Shown here: positions 56,231 through 64,000 of the stretch, piece after piece | Layout of the letters: each line of letters opens with the position of its first letter | Position numbering within the stretch: the first letter of the stretch is position 1 | Origin: Yersinia vastinensis | GTDB taxonomy: Bacteria; Pseudomonadota; Gammaproteobacteria; Enterobacterales; Enterobacteriaceae | NCBI RefSeq assembly: GCF_902726565.1 | Contig: NZ_CACVAF010000005.1 | Location: forward strand, 298,257-362,256 | DNA length: 64,000 bases | Direction of reading: 5' to 3' | Notes under the pieces: model-generated | The model's input: the letters and a program-made list of their open reading frames with translations, nothing else | What the model was told of the DNA's origin: nothing | The model's database searches: none | Translations under genes and position numbers: made by a program

Positions 56231-58120
56231 TTAAGCACTACGGCGTAACAATCCCTGTTTTTTCAGCCAAACCAGCAAAATTGAAATTGCTGCAGGTGTA
56301 ATACCTGAAATACGCGAAGCCTGCCCGATCGAGTTAGGCTTGTGATCATTGAGTTTGGCGATCACTTCATTAGATAAACCAGAGACTTGGCGATAATCAA
56401 GATCAGCAGGCAGTAAAGTATTTTCATTGCGCTGCTGCTTTTCGATCTCTTCTTGTTGACGAGCAATATACCCCTCATATTTAACCTGAATTTCCACCTG
56501 ATCAGCAGCTTGCGGATCGGCTAAAGCAGGACCAAAGGAGGGCAAAGTGGTCAACAAACGATAATCAATTTCAGGGCGGCGCAATAACTCTTCACCATTG
56601 GCTTCTTTCGACAATGGTGCTTTCAATAATGCATTGATTTCAGAGACATTATCAGAATTTGGGTGTACCCAGATATCACGCAAGCGCTGGCGCTCTTTTT
56701 CAATTTGCTCAATTTTTTTGCTGAAATGCTCCCAGCGAACATCATCGACCAATCCTAATTTACGCCCCATTTCAGTCAGACGTAGATCGGCGTTATCTTC
56801 ACGTAGCATCAAACGATACTCAGCTCGTGAGGTAAACATACGATAAGGTTCTTTGGTTCCTAAGGTGCTTAAATCGTCCACCAGCACGCCAAGGTAAGCC
56901 TCATTACGACGAGGTGACCATCCATCCTCATCATTAGCGAAACGCCCCGCATTGAGGCCGGCAAGCAGTCCTTGGGCTGCAGCTTCTTCATAGCCGGTAG
57001 TGCCATTGATTTGTCCGGCAAAGAATAATCCGTGGATGTATTTGCTTTCCAACGTCGGTTTCAAGTCACGCGGATCAAAGAAATCATACTCGATGGCATA
57101 ACCCGGTCGAATAATACGTGCATTCTCAAGCCCTTTCATCGAACGGACGATTTGCATTTGTACATCGAAAGGCAAGCTGGTCGAGATACCGTTTGGATAG
57201 ATCTCATTGCTGGTCAAGCCTTCAGGTTCAAGGAAGATCTGATGCGAGTTACGATCGGCAAAGCGCATGACTTTGTCTTCGATAGATGGACAGTAACGTG
57301 GCCCGATCCCTTCGATGATCCCTGCATACATCGGGCTGCGATCCAAGTTATTACGGATCACTTCATGTGTTTTTTCATTGGTGTACGTGATGTGACACGC
57401 CATTTGCTCAGGGTGTTGGTCTGCCCGGCCAAGGAAAGAGAACACCGGAATTGGCGTATCACCTAACTGAGGAGCCAATTGGCTAAAATCTATAGTGCGC
57501 GCATCAATACGGGGTGGAGTACCGGTTTTAAGGCGATTGACTCGTAGCGGTAGTTCACGCAGGCGTTGTGACAATGAGATTGATGGCGGATCACCAGCAC
57601 GGCCTCCACTGTAGTTCTCAAGACCAATATGAATTTTTCCATCCAGGAAGGTACCGACGGTTAATACCACGGCTTTTGCACGGAATTTCAAACCCATTTT
57701 AGTCACTGCACCAACCACATGATCATTCTCAACAATCAGATCTTCAACAGGTTGTTGGAAGATCATCAGGTTAGGCTGGTTTTCCAATGCAGTTCGTACC
57801 GCTTGGCGATACAGGACGCGGTCAGCTTGAGCTCGAGTTGCTCTAACCGCTGGCCCTTTGCTGGCGTTTAGTATCCTAAACTGAATACCGGCTTGGTCAG
57901 TTGCCATTGCCATCAGGCCACCCAGAGCATCGATCTCTTTTACCAAATGTCCCTTACCGATACCACCGATCGCTGGGTTACACGACATTTGTCCCAGAGT
58001 GTCGATATTGTGCGTCAGCAATAAGGTCTGACGTCCCATGCGTGCCGCTGCCATTGCAGCTTCCGTGCCGGCATGGCCACCACCGATGATGATGACGTCA
58101 AATTGATCTGGATAAAACAT
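56231..58120 (-). CDS. mnmG: tRNA uridine-34 modification enzyme MnmG
   Basis: A 629-residue FAD protein, partner of MnmE in forming cmnm5U34 on tRNAs. The FAD motif [20 protein letters not shown] is at the N-terminus; the GIDA signatures [14 protein letters not shown] and [15 protein letters not shown] are present. It starts close to oriC and is transcribed away from it, which in E. coli influences initiation. Confidence 0.98.
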   Translation of the reverse strand: MFYPDQFDVIIIGGGHAGTEAAMAAARMGRQTLLLTHNIDTLGQMSCNPAIGGIGKGHLVKEIDALGGLMAMATDQAGIQFRILNASKGPAVRATRAQADRVLYRQAVRTALENQPNLMIFQQPVEDLIVENDHVVGAVTKMGLKFRAKAVVLTVGTFLDGKIHIGLENYSGGRAGDPPSISLSQRLRELPLRVNRLKTGTPPRIDARTIDFSQLAPQLGDTPIPVFSFLGRADQHPEQMACHITYTNEKTHEVIRNNLDRSPMYAGIIEGIGPRYCPSIEDKVMRFADRNSHQIFLEPEGLTSNEIYPNGISTSLPFDVQMQIVRSMKGLENARIIRPGYAIEYDFFDPRDLKPTLESKYIHGLFFAGQINGTTGYEEAAAQGLLAGLNAGRFANDEDGWSPRRNEAYLGVLVDDLSTLGTKEPYRMFTSRAEYRLMLREDNADLRLTEMGRKLGLVDDVRWEHFSKKIEQIEKERQRLRDIWVHPNSDNVSEINALLKAPLSKEANGEELLRRPEIDYRLLTTLPSFGPALADPQAADQVEIQVKYEGYIARQQEEIEKQQRNENTLLPADLDYRQVSGLSNEVIAKLNDHKPNSIGQASRISGITPAAISILLVWLKKQGLLRRSA

Positions 58121-58287
58121 GGTACTGCACCTCGCCGTTATGCGAATTTCTGTTGTTTGCCCTGGGGTGGGGGATTCTACTCAAGTTTAGACGATCGACC
58201 AAGCGGCTTAGGATCGCCCTTAATTAAAAGAAGATCTTTTTATTTAAAGATCTCTTTATTAGATCTCTTATTAGGATCATGATCCTC

Positions 58288-58296
58288 TGTGGATAA
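58288..58296 (-). promoter_or_regulatory. DnaA box R1 of oriC
   Basis: TTATCCACA on the minus strand, perfect match, directly beyond the third 13-mer as in E. coli. Confidence 0.93.
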
Positions 58297-58467
58297 GTGA
58301 TTATTCACATTAAAGATCATGAGATTAAGGAGGATCATTTGCTGTGAATGATCGGTGATCCTATTGCGTATAAGCTGGGATCTAAATGGCATGTTATGCA
58401 CAGGCACTTTGAGTCACTTAGGTTGTTATGTGGATATGTACCGCTTTTACCCTGCTTTTAAGCCTAC

Positions 58468-58476
58468 TTATCCACA
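58468..58476 (+). promoter_or_regulatory. DnaA box R4 of oriC
   Basis: TTATCCACA on the plus strand, perfect match, at the mioC end of the origin, facing R1. Confidence 0.93.
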
Positions 58477-58501
58477 TTCTTTCGCGTGATCTTTAAGCAA
58501 A

Positions 58502-58942
58502 TTAGAGCAAATTAATCCAATTTTTAACCCAAACCTCAGCCGGATCCTCTGGAATTTCATGTTGAATGACATCAATTTCTAAAATATCACCCAAACGTTT
58601 AGCGCCTAATGCGATCAACTGTTGATCCAGTTTTCTGACTGCACCGCAGAAAGTGTCATATTCAGAACTGCCTAAACCGACAGCACCAAAGCTGACTTGA
58701 GAGAGATTCGGTTGTTGTTCTTCTATTTGCTCTAAGAGTGGTTGAAGATTATCAGGCAGGTCACCAGCTCCGTGGGTAGAGGTGATGACTAACCATGTAC
58801 CTTCCAGCGTCAACTCATCTAATTCTGGACCATGCAGCGTTTCTGTAGAGAAACCCGCTTCTTCTAATTTCTCAGCTAAATGTTCAGCAACATATTCAGC
58901 ACTGCCAAGTGTACTGCCACTGATCAAGGTAATGTCAGCCAT
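58502..58942 (-). CDS. mioC: Flavodoxin-like protein MioC
   Basis: A 146-residue FMN flavodoxin. The phosphate loop is SGSTLGSAEYVAEHL and the flavin loops are STHGAGDLPDN and GLGSSEYDTFCGA. E. coli MioC is an electron carrier used by biotin synthase in vitro. Its transcript runs into oriC; a DnaA box at 59003-59011 lies in its promoter region. Confidence 0.96.
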   Translation of the reverse strand: MADITLISGSTLGSAEYVAEHLAEKLEEAGFSTETLHGPELDELTLEGTWLVITSTHGAGDLPDNLQPLLEQIEEQQPNLSQVSFGAVGLGSSEYDTFCGAVRKLDQQLIALGAKRLGDILEIDVIQHEIPEDPAEVWVKNWINLL

Positions 58943-59002
58943 AAAGAACCCAACCGAAGTAATGAACCGGTATTGTACGCTGTGAATCAGCTGGGATCTA
59001 CC

Positions 59003-59011
59003 TGTGGATAA
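59003..59011 (-). promoter_or_regulatory. DnaA box in the mioC promoter region
   Basis: TTATCCACA on the minus strand, perfect match, about 60 bases before the mioC start. DnaA represses mioC transcription into oriC in E. coli from a similar site. Confidence 0.85.
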
Positions 59012-59033
59012 TGTGGGTATAGTTATTTAATGT

Positions 59034-59495
59034 TTAGGGCACAATGGTACGCATGATGGGGTTCTGCAAGGAAATAAGTGTTTCGGTTGACTGTATCTCA
59101 TCAATAGTTTGGATCTTGTTGATAAGTACCTGTTGGAGTGCATCGATTGATTTACACATCACCTTAATAAAGATGCTGTAATGACCCGTTGTGTAATAAG
59201 CCTCTACAACTTCTTCTAAACTCTCCAGTTTTTTCAATGCTGAAGGGTAGTCTTTCGCACTTTTTAAAATAATACCGATAAAACAGCACACGTCATAACC
59301 CAGTTGTTTCGGGTTCACGTGGACACATGCTGCTGTAATGATCCCTGCTTGACGCATTTTCTCAACTCGGACATGAATAGTGCCTGGGCTAACACCAAAA
59401 TTTTTTGCTAATTCAGCATAAGGCGTACGTGCATTTTCCATTAATGCGTTCAGGATGCCGCGATCGAGATTATCGATTTGATAAATTTCACTCAT
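59034..59495 (-). CDS. asnC: AsnC, Lrp/AsnC-family regulator of asnA
   Basis: A 153-residue regulator. The N-terminal HTH is RTPYAELAKNFGVSPGTIHVRVEKM; the RAM ligand-binding domain follows (CCFIGIILKSAKDYPSALKKL). It activates asnA and is controlled by asparagine. It is divergent from asnA across a 181-base AT-rich region, which should hold its operator. Confidence 0.96.
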   Translation of the reverse strand: MSEIYQIDNLDRGILNALMENARTPYAELAKNFGVSPGTIHVRVEKMRQAGIITAACVHVNPKQLGYDVCCFIGIILKSAKDYPSALKKLESLEEVVEAYYTTGHYSIFIKVMCKSIDALQQVLINKIQTIDEIQSTETLISLQNPIMRTIVP

Positions 59496-59676
59496 ATTAC
59501 CCCCCTTTTTTTATCGATTATTTAATTATAGACCTATAAAAATGAATGATTAAAAGTGAAATGGCAATATTGTTTATTGGATATTGAATTTAACCCTCAT
59601 TCTGTTGCTTAATCGATGGCAAGCCCAACGGCATACAACTATTTGCATAACACAATAACGAATTGAGAAAACGGCA

Positions 59677-60669
59677 ATGAAAAAACAATTTATCCAAAAA
59701 CAGCAACAAATTAGCTTCGTAAAATCATTCTTTTCCCGCCAATTAGAGCAACAACTTGGTCTGATTGAAGTCCAGGCACCTATCTTGAGCCGTGTTGGTG
59801 ATGGTACTCAAGATAACCTTTCTGGTTCTGAGAAAGCGGTGCAGGTCAAAGTAAAAACTTTACCGGATGCGACTTTCGAAGTTGTTCATTCACTAGCCAA
59901 ATGGAAACGCAAAACGTTGGGTCGCTTCGATTTTGGTGCTGACCAAGGGATTTACACCCATATGAAAGCATTGCGTCCGGATGAAGATCGCCTAAGTGCT
60001 ATTCATTCTGTGTATGTAGATCAGTGGGACTGGGAACGTGTCATGGGAGATGGTGAACGTAACCTGGCTTACCTGAAATCCACAGTGAACAAGATCTATG
60101 CTGCAATTAAAGAAACTGAAGCTGCAATCAGTACCGAGTTTGGTGTGAAACCTTTCTTGCCTGACCATATTCAGTTTATTCACAGTGAAAGTCTGCGTGC
60201 TCGTTACCCTGACTTGGATGCTAAAGGCCGCGAACGTGCTATTGCCAAAGAGCTTGGGGCGGTGTTCCTAATTGGTATTGGCGGTAAACTGGCAGATGGC
60301 AAATCTCACGATGTTCGTGCGCCTGATTATGATGACTGGACGTCTCCAAGTGCTGAAGGTTTTGCTGGGTTGAATGGTGACATTATTGTCTGGAACCCGG
60401 TTCTGGAAGATGCTTTTGAAATATCCTCCATGGGGATTCGTGTTGATGCAGAAACCCTGAAACGCCAGCTGGCCCTGACTTCTGATGAAGATCGTCTGAA
60501 ATTAGAATGGCACCAATCATTGCTAAACGGCGAAATGCCACAAACGATTGGTGGGGGGATTGGTCAATCTCGCTTAGTAATGCTATTGCTGCAAAAACAA
60601 CATATTGGTCAAGTACAATGTGGTGTGTGGGGGCCAGAAATCAGCGAGAAAGTTGATGGCTTACTGTAA
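59677..60669 (+). CDS. asnA: Asparagine synthetase A
   Basis: A 330-residue ammonia-dependent asparagine synthetase with an aspartyl-tRNA-synthetase-like fold. Conserved parts include [16 protein letters not shown], the [10 protein letters not shown] run and the C-terminal [14 protein letters not shown]. It makes asparagine from aspartate, ammonia and ATP. Length equals E. coli AsnA. Confidence 0.98.
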   Translation: MKKQFIQKQQQISFVKSFFSRQLEQQLGLIEVQAPILSRVGDGTQDNLSGSEKAVQVKVKTLPDATFEVVHSLAKWKRKTLGRFDFGADQGIYTHMKALRPDEDRLSAIHSVYVDQWDWERVMGDGERNLAYLKSTVNKIYAAIKETEAAISTEFGVKPFLPDHIQFIHSESLRARYPDLDAKGRERAIAKELGAVFLIGIGGKLADGKSHDVRAPDYDDWTSPSAEGFAGLNGDIIVWNPVLEDAFEISSMGIRVDAETLKRQLALTSDEDRLKLEWHQSLLNGEMPQTIGGGIGQSRLVMLLLQKQHIGQVQCGVWGPEISEKVDGLL

Positions 60670-60694
60670 AATTTAATAACAGTATAAATAATGC

Positions 60695-60732
60695 GCCAAA
60701 AGACACCTTATTGTGTCTTTTGGCTGTTTTTA
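60695..60732. terminator. Bidirectional terminator between asnA and the autotransporter gene
   Basis: GCCAAAAGACAC and GTGTCTTTTGGC form a perfect 12-bp stem with a 6-base loop, followed by TGTTTTTA. It lies 25 bases after the asnA stop and about 25 from the end of the convergent gene. Confidence 0.85.
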
Positions 60733-60756
60733 CTTATGTTGTACAGAAGTGCCATA

Positions 60757-63684
60757 TTAGAAGTTGTATTTCACACCTAGCATGACGGATGTATCGCTGT
60801 AGCCTTTGTTACCCACTTGCTGGCCAACATTACCCCAGACATTTACTTTCTTGCTTATCTGGCCTTCTACACCCAGTTTAAACTCACCAATGTTGGCAGC
60901 ACCGTCTTGTTTGACTGTTATGCCGTCCATTGTCGTACCGAAATCTTTGGTATTGTGAATCCAGTTTGCTTCAATAAATGGCTGGAATAGCCGGTCTTTA
61001 CCTTTATCTTGCTCGCTGTAGCCATTCATAAAGGCTTTTACTCCCAGACGAGTCTGGATATTACCGTCACCCTCTCCGGACACATTGGTGCCATTAGCCT
61101 CTTTATGCTTATCAGCTTTAACCCCCATCCAAGTCACCTGAGCTTTAGGTTGGATAAAGTAACTGGCATTCTTCGCTGCATTTTCGCCCACCTTAAAGGT
61201 GTAACCACTTTCAACCGACGCTGTCACACCTTTGGATTTGTATTCTTCGGTTTTCAGATTCTGGCCATCAACGGTGTTATTAAACCAGCTATATTGCGCC
61301 CAGCTATCGATATACAAACCGGTTTTATTGGCACCATTGGCATACCAAGTACCATATAAACCGGTGCTGTAGCCGTCGACAGAGGCACGGGCACTATAGC
61401 CAGACAGGCGTGATTCCGTTTTACTCTTGCTGCTACCGTAGCCAGCCATGACCCCTAAGTGAAAACGGTCTTGGCCATCGTTGCTCCACTGCGCAATATC
61501 CCCACCCATCTGTATGACGTAACGGTTAGCTTGCGTACTTAACTGATCTTGGGTATCCCTAGAGCGGTTGTGCCCACCTTCATTGCGCAGCCACATGCTG
61601 GTAACTTTCTGCTCGCCAGTCAGTGCATCAATATATTGAGTTTCACCCAAACGATCATGCAAACGCGTAACAAACATATTATTGGCTGAGGCCAAGTTGG
61701 CACTGTAAGAACTGGATTCAGGGCGTTCGATCATGGGTGAGGGTGTTGCCGGCCTCGATGGATCAACGGGAATGGGGACTAGAATAGGTTTTGAATCGGG
61801 TCCTTCTTCTGGCTCAGGTTCCGGAAGAGGTGTCACCAGTGGTATAGCGCTGTTCAGATACCAATTATTGGCTAGAGCATCTGCACCGCGTGCTAGAAAG
61901 TAATCAAATGCCCCTGCGACAATACGGCTATTTTGAATAAATTCACCGGCAGAGTTCCCTGTAACCTTGATTAACTCAATACCATTGACAGTTTGCGCGC
62001 CGCTCCCCCCTAAATTATTTACCTGCACATAGGTGGTGCCTGCTGTATTACCACCAACATAAAGTTTATCCGTCACTGAGCTGTCATCGCCCAGAACTGA
62101 ATTCATATTAAGCAGACCATGATTACCGGTGTAATCACCAGTAATCGTTAATGAATGTCCACCCGTCCCACCAAAGTTAACTACCCCAGCATTATCTAAA
62201 GATTGCAGAGTTTGGTGGTAACCGCCTAAATCTAACGTCGTACCAGCATGGGAAATATAATCAGAATAAGCGCTAAGATAGTTATCTCCCCCCGCTTTTA
62301 ACGTCCCATCACTGACCTTAGTAGAACTGCTGTAGTTATTTGCAGCAGTCATCAGCATAGTCCCGGCACCTGCCTTATCAAAGGCAGTCGTGCTGTCGCC
62401 ATTCAGTTTATTCACGCCAAGTGTGACGCCCGCATCGGTATTGATAGTGCCAGTTAATCCGGAAGCCAGATTCACGTTGACCCCGCTATTATCAGCCACA
62501 GCCCAGAGTGTATTATTTGCGCCACTGGTTATATCGAAAAGGCTGTTGGTCGCTAATGTACTTGTATCCAGCCTAGCTGTCCCCCCTTGCATTTTCAGGC
62601 GACCACTAAAAATATCATTCCCGGTTGCTATGGTCATAAAACCATTATTAGCCAGCGTCAGATTAGTCGTATTCGCAATATTGCCCGTTAAAGTACCGCC
62701 AGTGTCACTGCTTTCATTACCACTAAAGTTTATTTGGGCATTTTCGAGTGCGTCATGAACATACCCGCCTGACATATCCATTATCTTTGCATTACCTGAT
62801 AATGAATCAATTCCCGCGCCGGTCATATTAATAATTAATGCATCACCATAGACTGAGCCAATATTTCCACCAGTCAAATTAGTTATTTTAGCATTATCAT
62901 AGACTTTGTTAATTTGGCCATCAGACATGGTGACGACTTGCGCATCAGCATAGACGGAGCCAATAGTTCCACCTGACATGTCAACGACACTGGAATTGCC
63001 ATACATGTTATCTATTGACCCTGATAACATGTTAATAACTTGAGAGTTATTATACATGCGACCAATGCCACTTTCGGACATATTAGTGATTTTGGATGTG
63101 CCATACATATAGTCAACGGAGCTATTAATCATATTAGCAATTGTCGCGTTGCCGTACATCGGGCCGACAGTTGCTCCGGACATATTATCGATATAGGCAT
63201 TACCATACATTCTATCAATATTCCCCCCCGTCACATGAGTGATCTGGGTGTCACCATACATCGGCCCTATTGTTCCTCCTGACATGGTTGTGATTTGCGA
63301 ATAACCAGACATTGGGCCAATAATACCTGCTGACAGTGTCGTGATTACGCCACCCAACATGTTACTTATTGTTCCGCCTGACATATCAGCTATATTTACA
63401 CCTGAACTAATGGACCCTAGCTCACCTCCTGAAAGAGTCGTAAATGATCCACCATATACTCTATCAATATAACCACCTGACATATCAGTAATTTTGGCAT
63501 CATTCATCATGTAACCAATTTCACCACCAGACATGGTGTCGACGGTATGTGAGAGAGTAAAGCTATCAAAGTATTGGCCACTTGTTATATTAGCAGTACC
63601 AGCATCAACATCAGCAGCATATATAGGAGGCGCTAGCAATAAACTAACAGGGGCAATAATTAGGGCTAATGAACGTATTTTCAT
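60757..63684 (-). CDS. Autotransporter with a 17-residue repeat passenger
   Basis: A 975-residue type Va autotransporter. Signal peptide MKIRSLALIIAPVSLLLAPPIYA comes first. Residues about 48-320 are sixteen tandem units of 16-17 residues with pattern xMSGGxIxxMYGxxxIx. A second passenger part (about 325-605) resembles pertactin/AIDA-type beta-helix (TLTGNIANTTNLTLANNGF; GTLKAGGDNYLS; TTLDLGGYHQTLQSLDNAG). A proline-rich linker lies near 610-650, and the outer-membrane barrel from about 655 ends in YNF, the terminal Phe used by the Bam machinery. It likely shows the passenger on the cell surface; adhesion is a guess. No protease triad or RGD motif was seen. Confidence 0.9.
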   Translation of the reverse strand: MKIRSLALIIAPVSLLLAPPIYAADVDAGTANITSGQYFDSFTLSHTVDTMSGGEIGYMMNDAKITDMSGGYIDRVYGGSFTTLSGGELGSISSGVNIADMSGGTISNMLGGVITTLSAGIIGPMSGYSQITTMSGGTIGPMYGDTQITHVTGGNIDRMYGNAYIDNMSGATVGPMYGNATIANMINSSVDYMYGTSKITNMSESGIGRMYNNSQVINMLSGSIDNMYGNSSVVDMSGGTIGSVYADAQVVTMSDGQINKVYDNAKITNLTGGNIGSVYGDALIINMTGAGIDSLSGNAKIMDMSGGYVHDALENAQINFSGNESSDTGGTLTGNIANTTNLTLANNGFMTIATGNDIFSGRLKMQGGTARLDTSTLATNSLFDITSGANNTLWAVADNSGVNVNLASGLTGTINTDAGVTLGVNKLNGDSTTAFDKAGAGTMLMTAANNYSSSTKVSDGTLKAGGDNYLSAYSDYISHAGTTLDLGGYHQTLQSLDNAGVVNFGGTGGHSLTITGDYTGNHGLLNMNSVLGDDSSVTDKLYVGGNTAGTTYVQVNNLGGSGAQTVNGIELIKVTGNSAGEFIQNSRIVAGAFDYFLARGADALANNWYLNSAIPLVTPLPEPEPEEGPDSKPILVPIPVDPSRPATPSPMIERPESSSYSANLASANNMFVTRLHDRLGETQYIDALTGEQKVTSMWLRNEGGHNRSRDTQDQLSTQANRYVIQMGGDIAQWSNDGQDRFHLGVMAGYGSSKSKTESRLSGYSARASVDGYSTGLYGTWYANGANKTGLYIDSWAQYSWFNNTVDGQNLKTEEYKSKGVTASVESGYTFKVGENAAKNASYFIQPKAQVTWMGVKADKHKEANGTNVSGEGDGNIQTRLGVKAFMNGYSEQDKGKDRLFQPFIEANWIHNTKDFGTTMDGITVKQDGAANIGEFKLGVEGQISKKVNVWGNVGQQVGNKGYSDTSVMLGVKYNF
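62727..63543 (-). repeat. Tandem 51-bp coding repeats in the autotransporter
   Basis: Sixteen diverged units of 48-51 bases encode the MSGG...MYG motif. Neighbouring units share phrases such as the complement of CACCTGACAT and of CCATACAT, but no two are identical over the whole unit, so the array is old or under diversifying selection. Confidence 0.8.
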
Positions 63685-64000
63685 ATAAAAGTGTTATCCA
63701 GTGTTGATATAGCATAAATTCAAATAAGAACACCGCCCTATATTGAATATGTATTAATGTATAAAAAGTTAATTGTTATTGTTTTTATTTTGTTTATTTA
63801 ATGTTAAAGATAAATGCAATAATTATCTTATTTAAATAACAGCAAAAATAATAAATAATGGATGAATATTACTTTTCGTTAATTTTAGAGAAAGGAGTCC
63901 TAAGATAAAGGCGAGTATATAGCCTTAGCACAGAGGCTAATATAAGACAGAGAGCAGAGTTTATGTAGGATGATTCCCACATATTTTATGGGTGTTGATG
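63685..64000. other. Upstream region of the autotransporter gene
   Basis: Very AT-rich from 63720 to 63880, with no ORF of note; it probably holds the promoter. E. coli has ravA/viaA beyond asnA; none of that sequence is seen up to the window's end. Confidence 0.4.

Larger units (their letters stand above)
58121..58501. other. Origin of replication oriC
   Basis: The minimal origin is about 58205-58490, between mnmG and mioC. Three AT-rich 13-mers of GATCTNTTNTTNT type are at 58233-58245, 58249-58261 and 58262-58274. DnaA boxes follow: R1 at 58288-58296 (minus, perfect), R2-like TTATGCACA at 58394-58402, R3-like at 58429-58437 (minus), R4 at 58468-58476 (plus, perfect). About a dozen GATC sites lie in the region, and an IHF-like site is near 58315-58327. 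The layout is that of E. coli oriC. Confidence 0.96.

Noticed and set aside
62727..63543. Regular repeats suggesting a CRISPR or satellite array
   Set aside because: Units are in frame, diverged, and code for a regular protein motif within a complete autotransporter; there is no repeat-spacer pattern.

Overview
The window is chromosomal DNA of a gamma-proteobacterium of the order Enterobacterales, most probably a Yersinia species. Nearly every housekeeping gene matches its Escherichia coli counterpart in sequence and order. FabV as enoyl-ACP reductase with Tyr235, Lys244 and Thr276 (the Yersinia numbering) and several ERIC repeats point to Yersinia. I cannot name the species from the sequence alone.

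The window spans the replication-origin side of the chromosome. Bases 1-10446 carry the end of malS, then avtA, yidE, the heat-shock pair ibpA-ibpB with a sigma-32 promoter and an RNA-thermometer leader, yidQ, yidR, a three-gene accessory locus (PAS/HTH regulator, PLP dehydratase, ornithine-cyclodeaminase-like enzyme) where E. coli has its dgo genes, and yidA. Bases 10571-17043 hold gyrB-recF-dnaN-dnaA with a DnaA box and many GATC sites upstream of dnaA. Bases 17486-21430 are rpmH-rnpA-yidD-yidC-mnmE, transcribed the other way, followed by fabV.

Bases 23033-38601 are the accessory part: a metQNI-type ABC transporter, a chemoreceptor, chrR, a sensor kinase / response regulator / secreted HbpS-like protein cluster, adeP, yieH, a lipoprotein C40 peptidase, an amino-acid ABC transporter without its own ATPase gene (with an ERIC element inside the operon), and a membrane bactofilin.

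Bases 38903-60669 return to core genes: pstSCAB-phoU under a tandem Pho box, glmU-glmS, the complete atpIBEFHAGDC operon, rsmG-mnmG, the origin oriC (three 13-mers and four recognisable DnaA boxes at 58233-58476), mioC, asnC and asnA. A 975-residue autotransporter with sixteen 17-residue passenger repeats lies beyond asnA.

Together the core genes cover initiation of replication (DnaA, DnaN, RecF, GyrB, oriC), RNase P and ribosome parts, membrane-protein insertion, tRNA wobble modification (MnmE with MnmG), ATP synthesis, amino-sugar synthesis and phosphate uptake. The less ordinary content is the HbpS-like three-component cluster, the dehydratase/OCD operon, the repeat-built autotransporter and the ERIC elements. 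I found no tRNA, rRNA, CRISPR array, insertion sequence or prophage.
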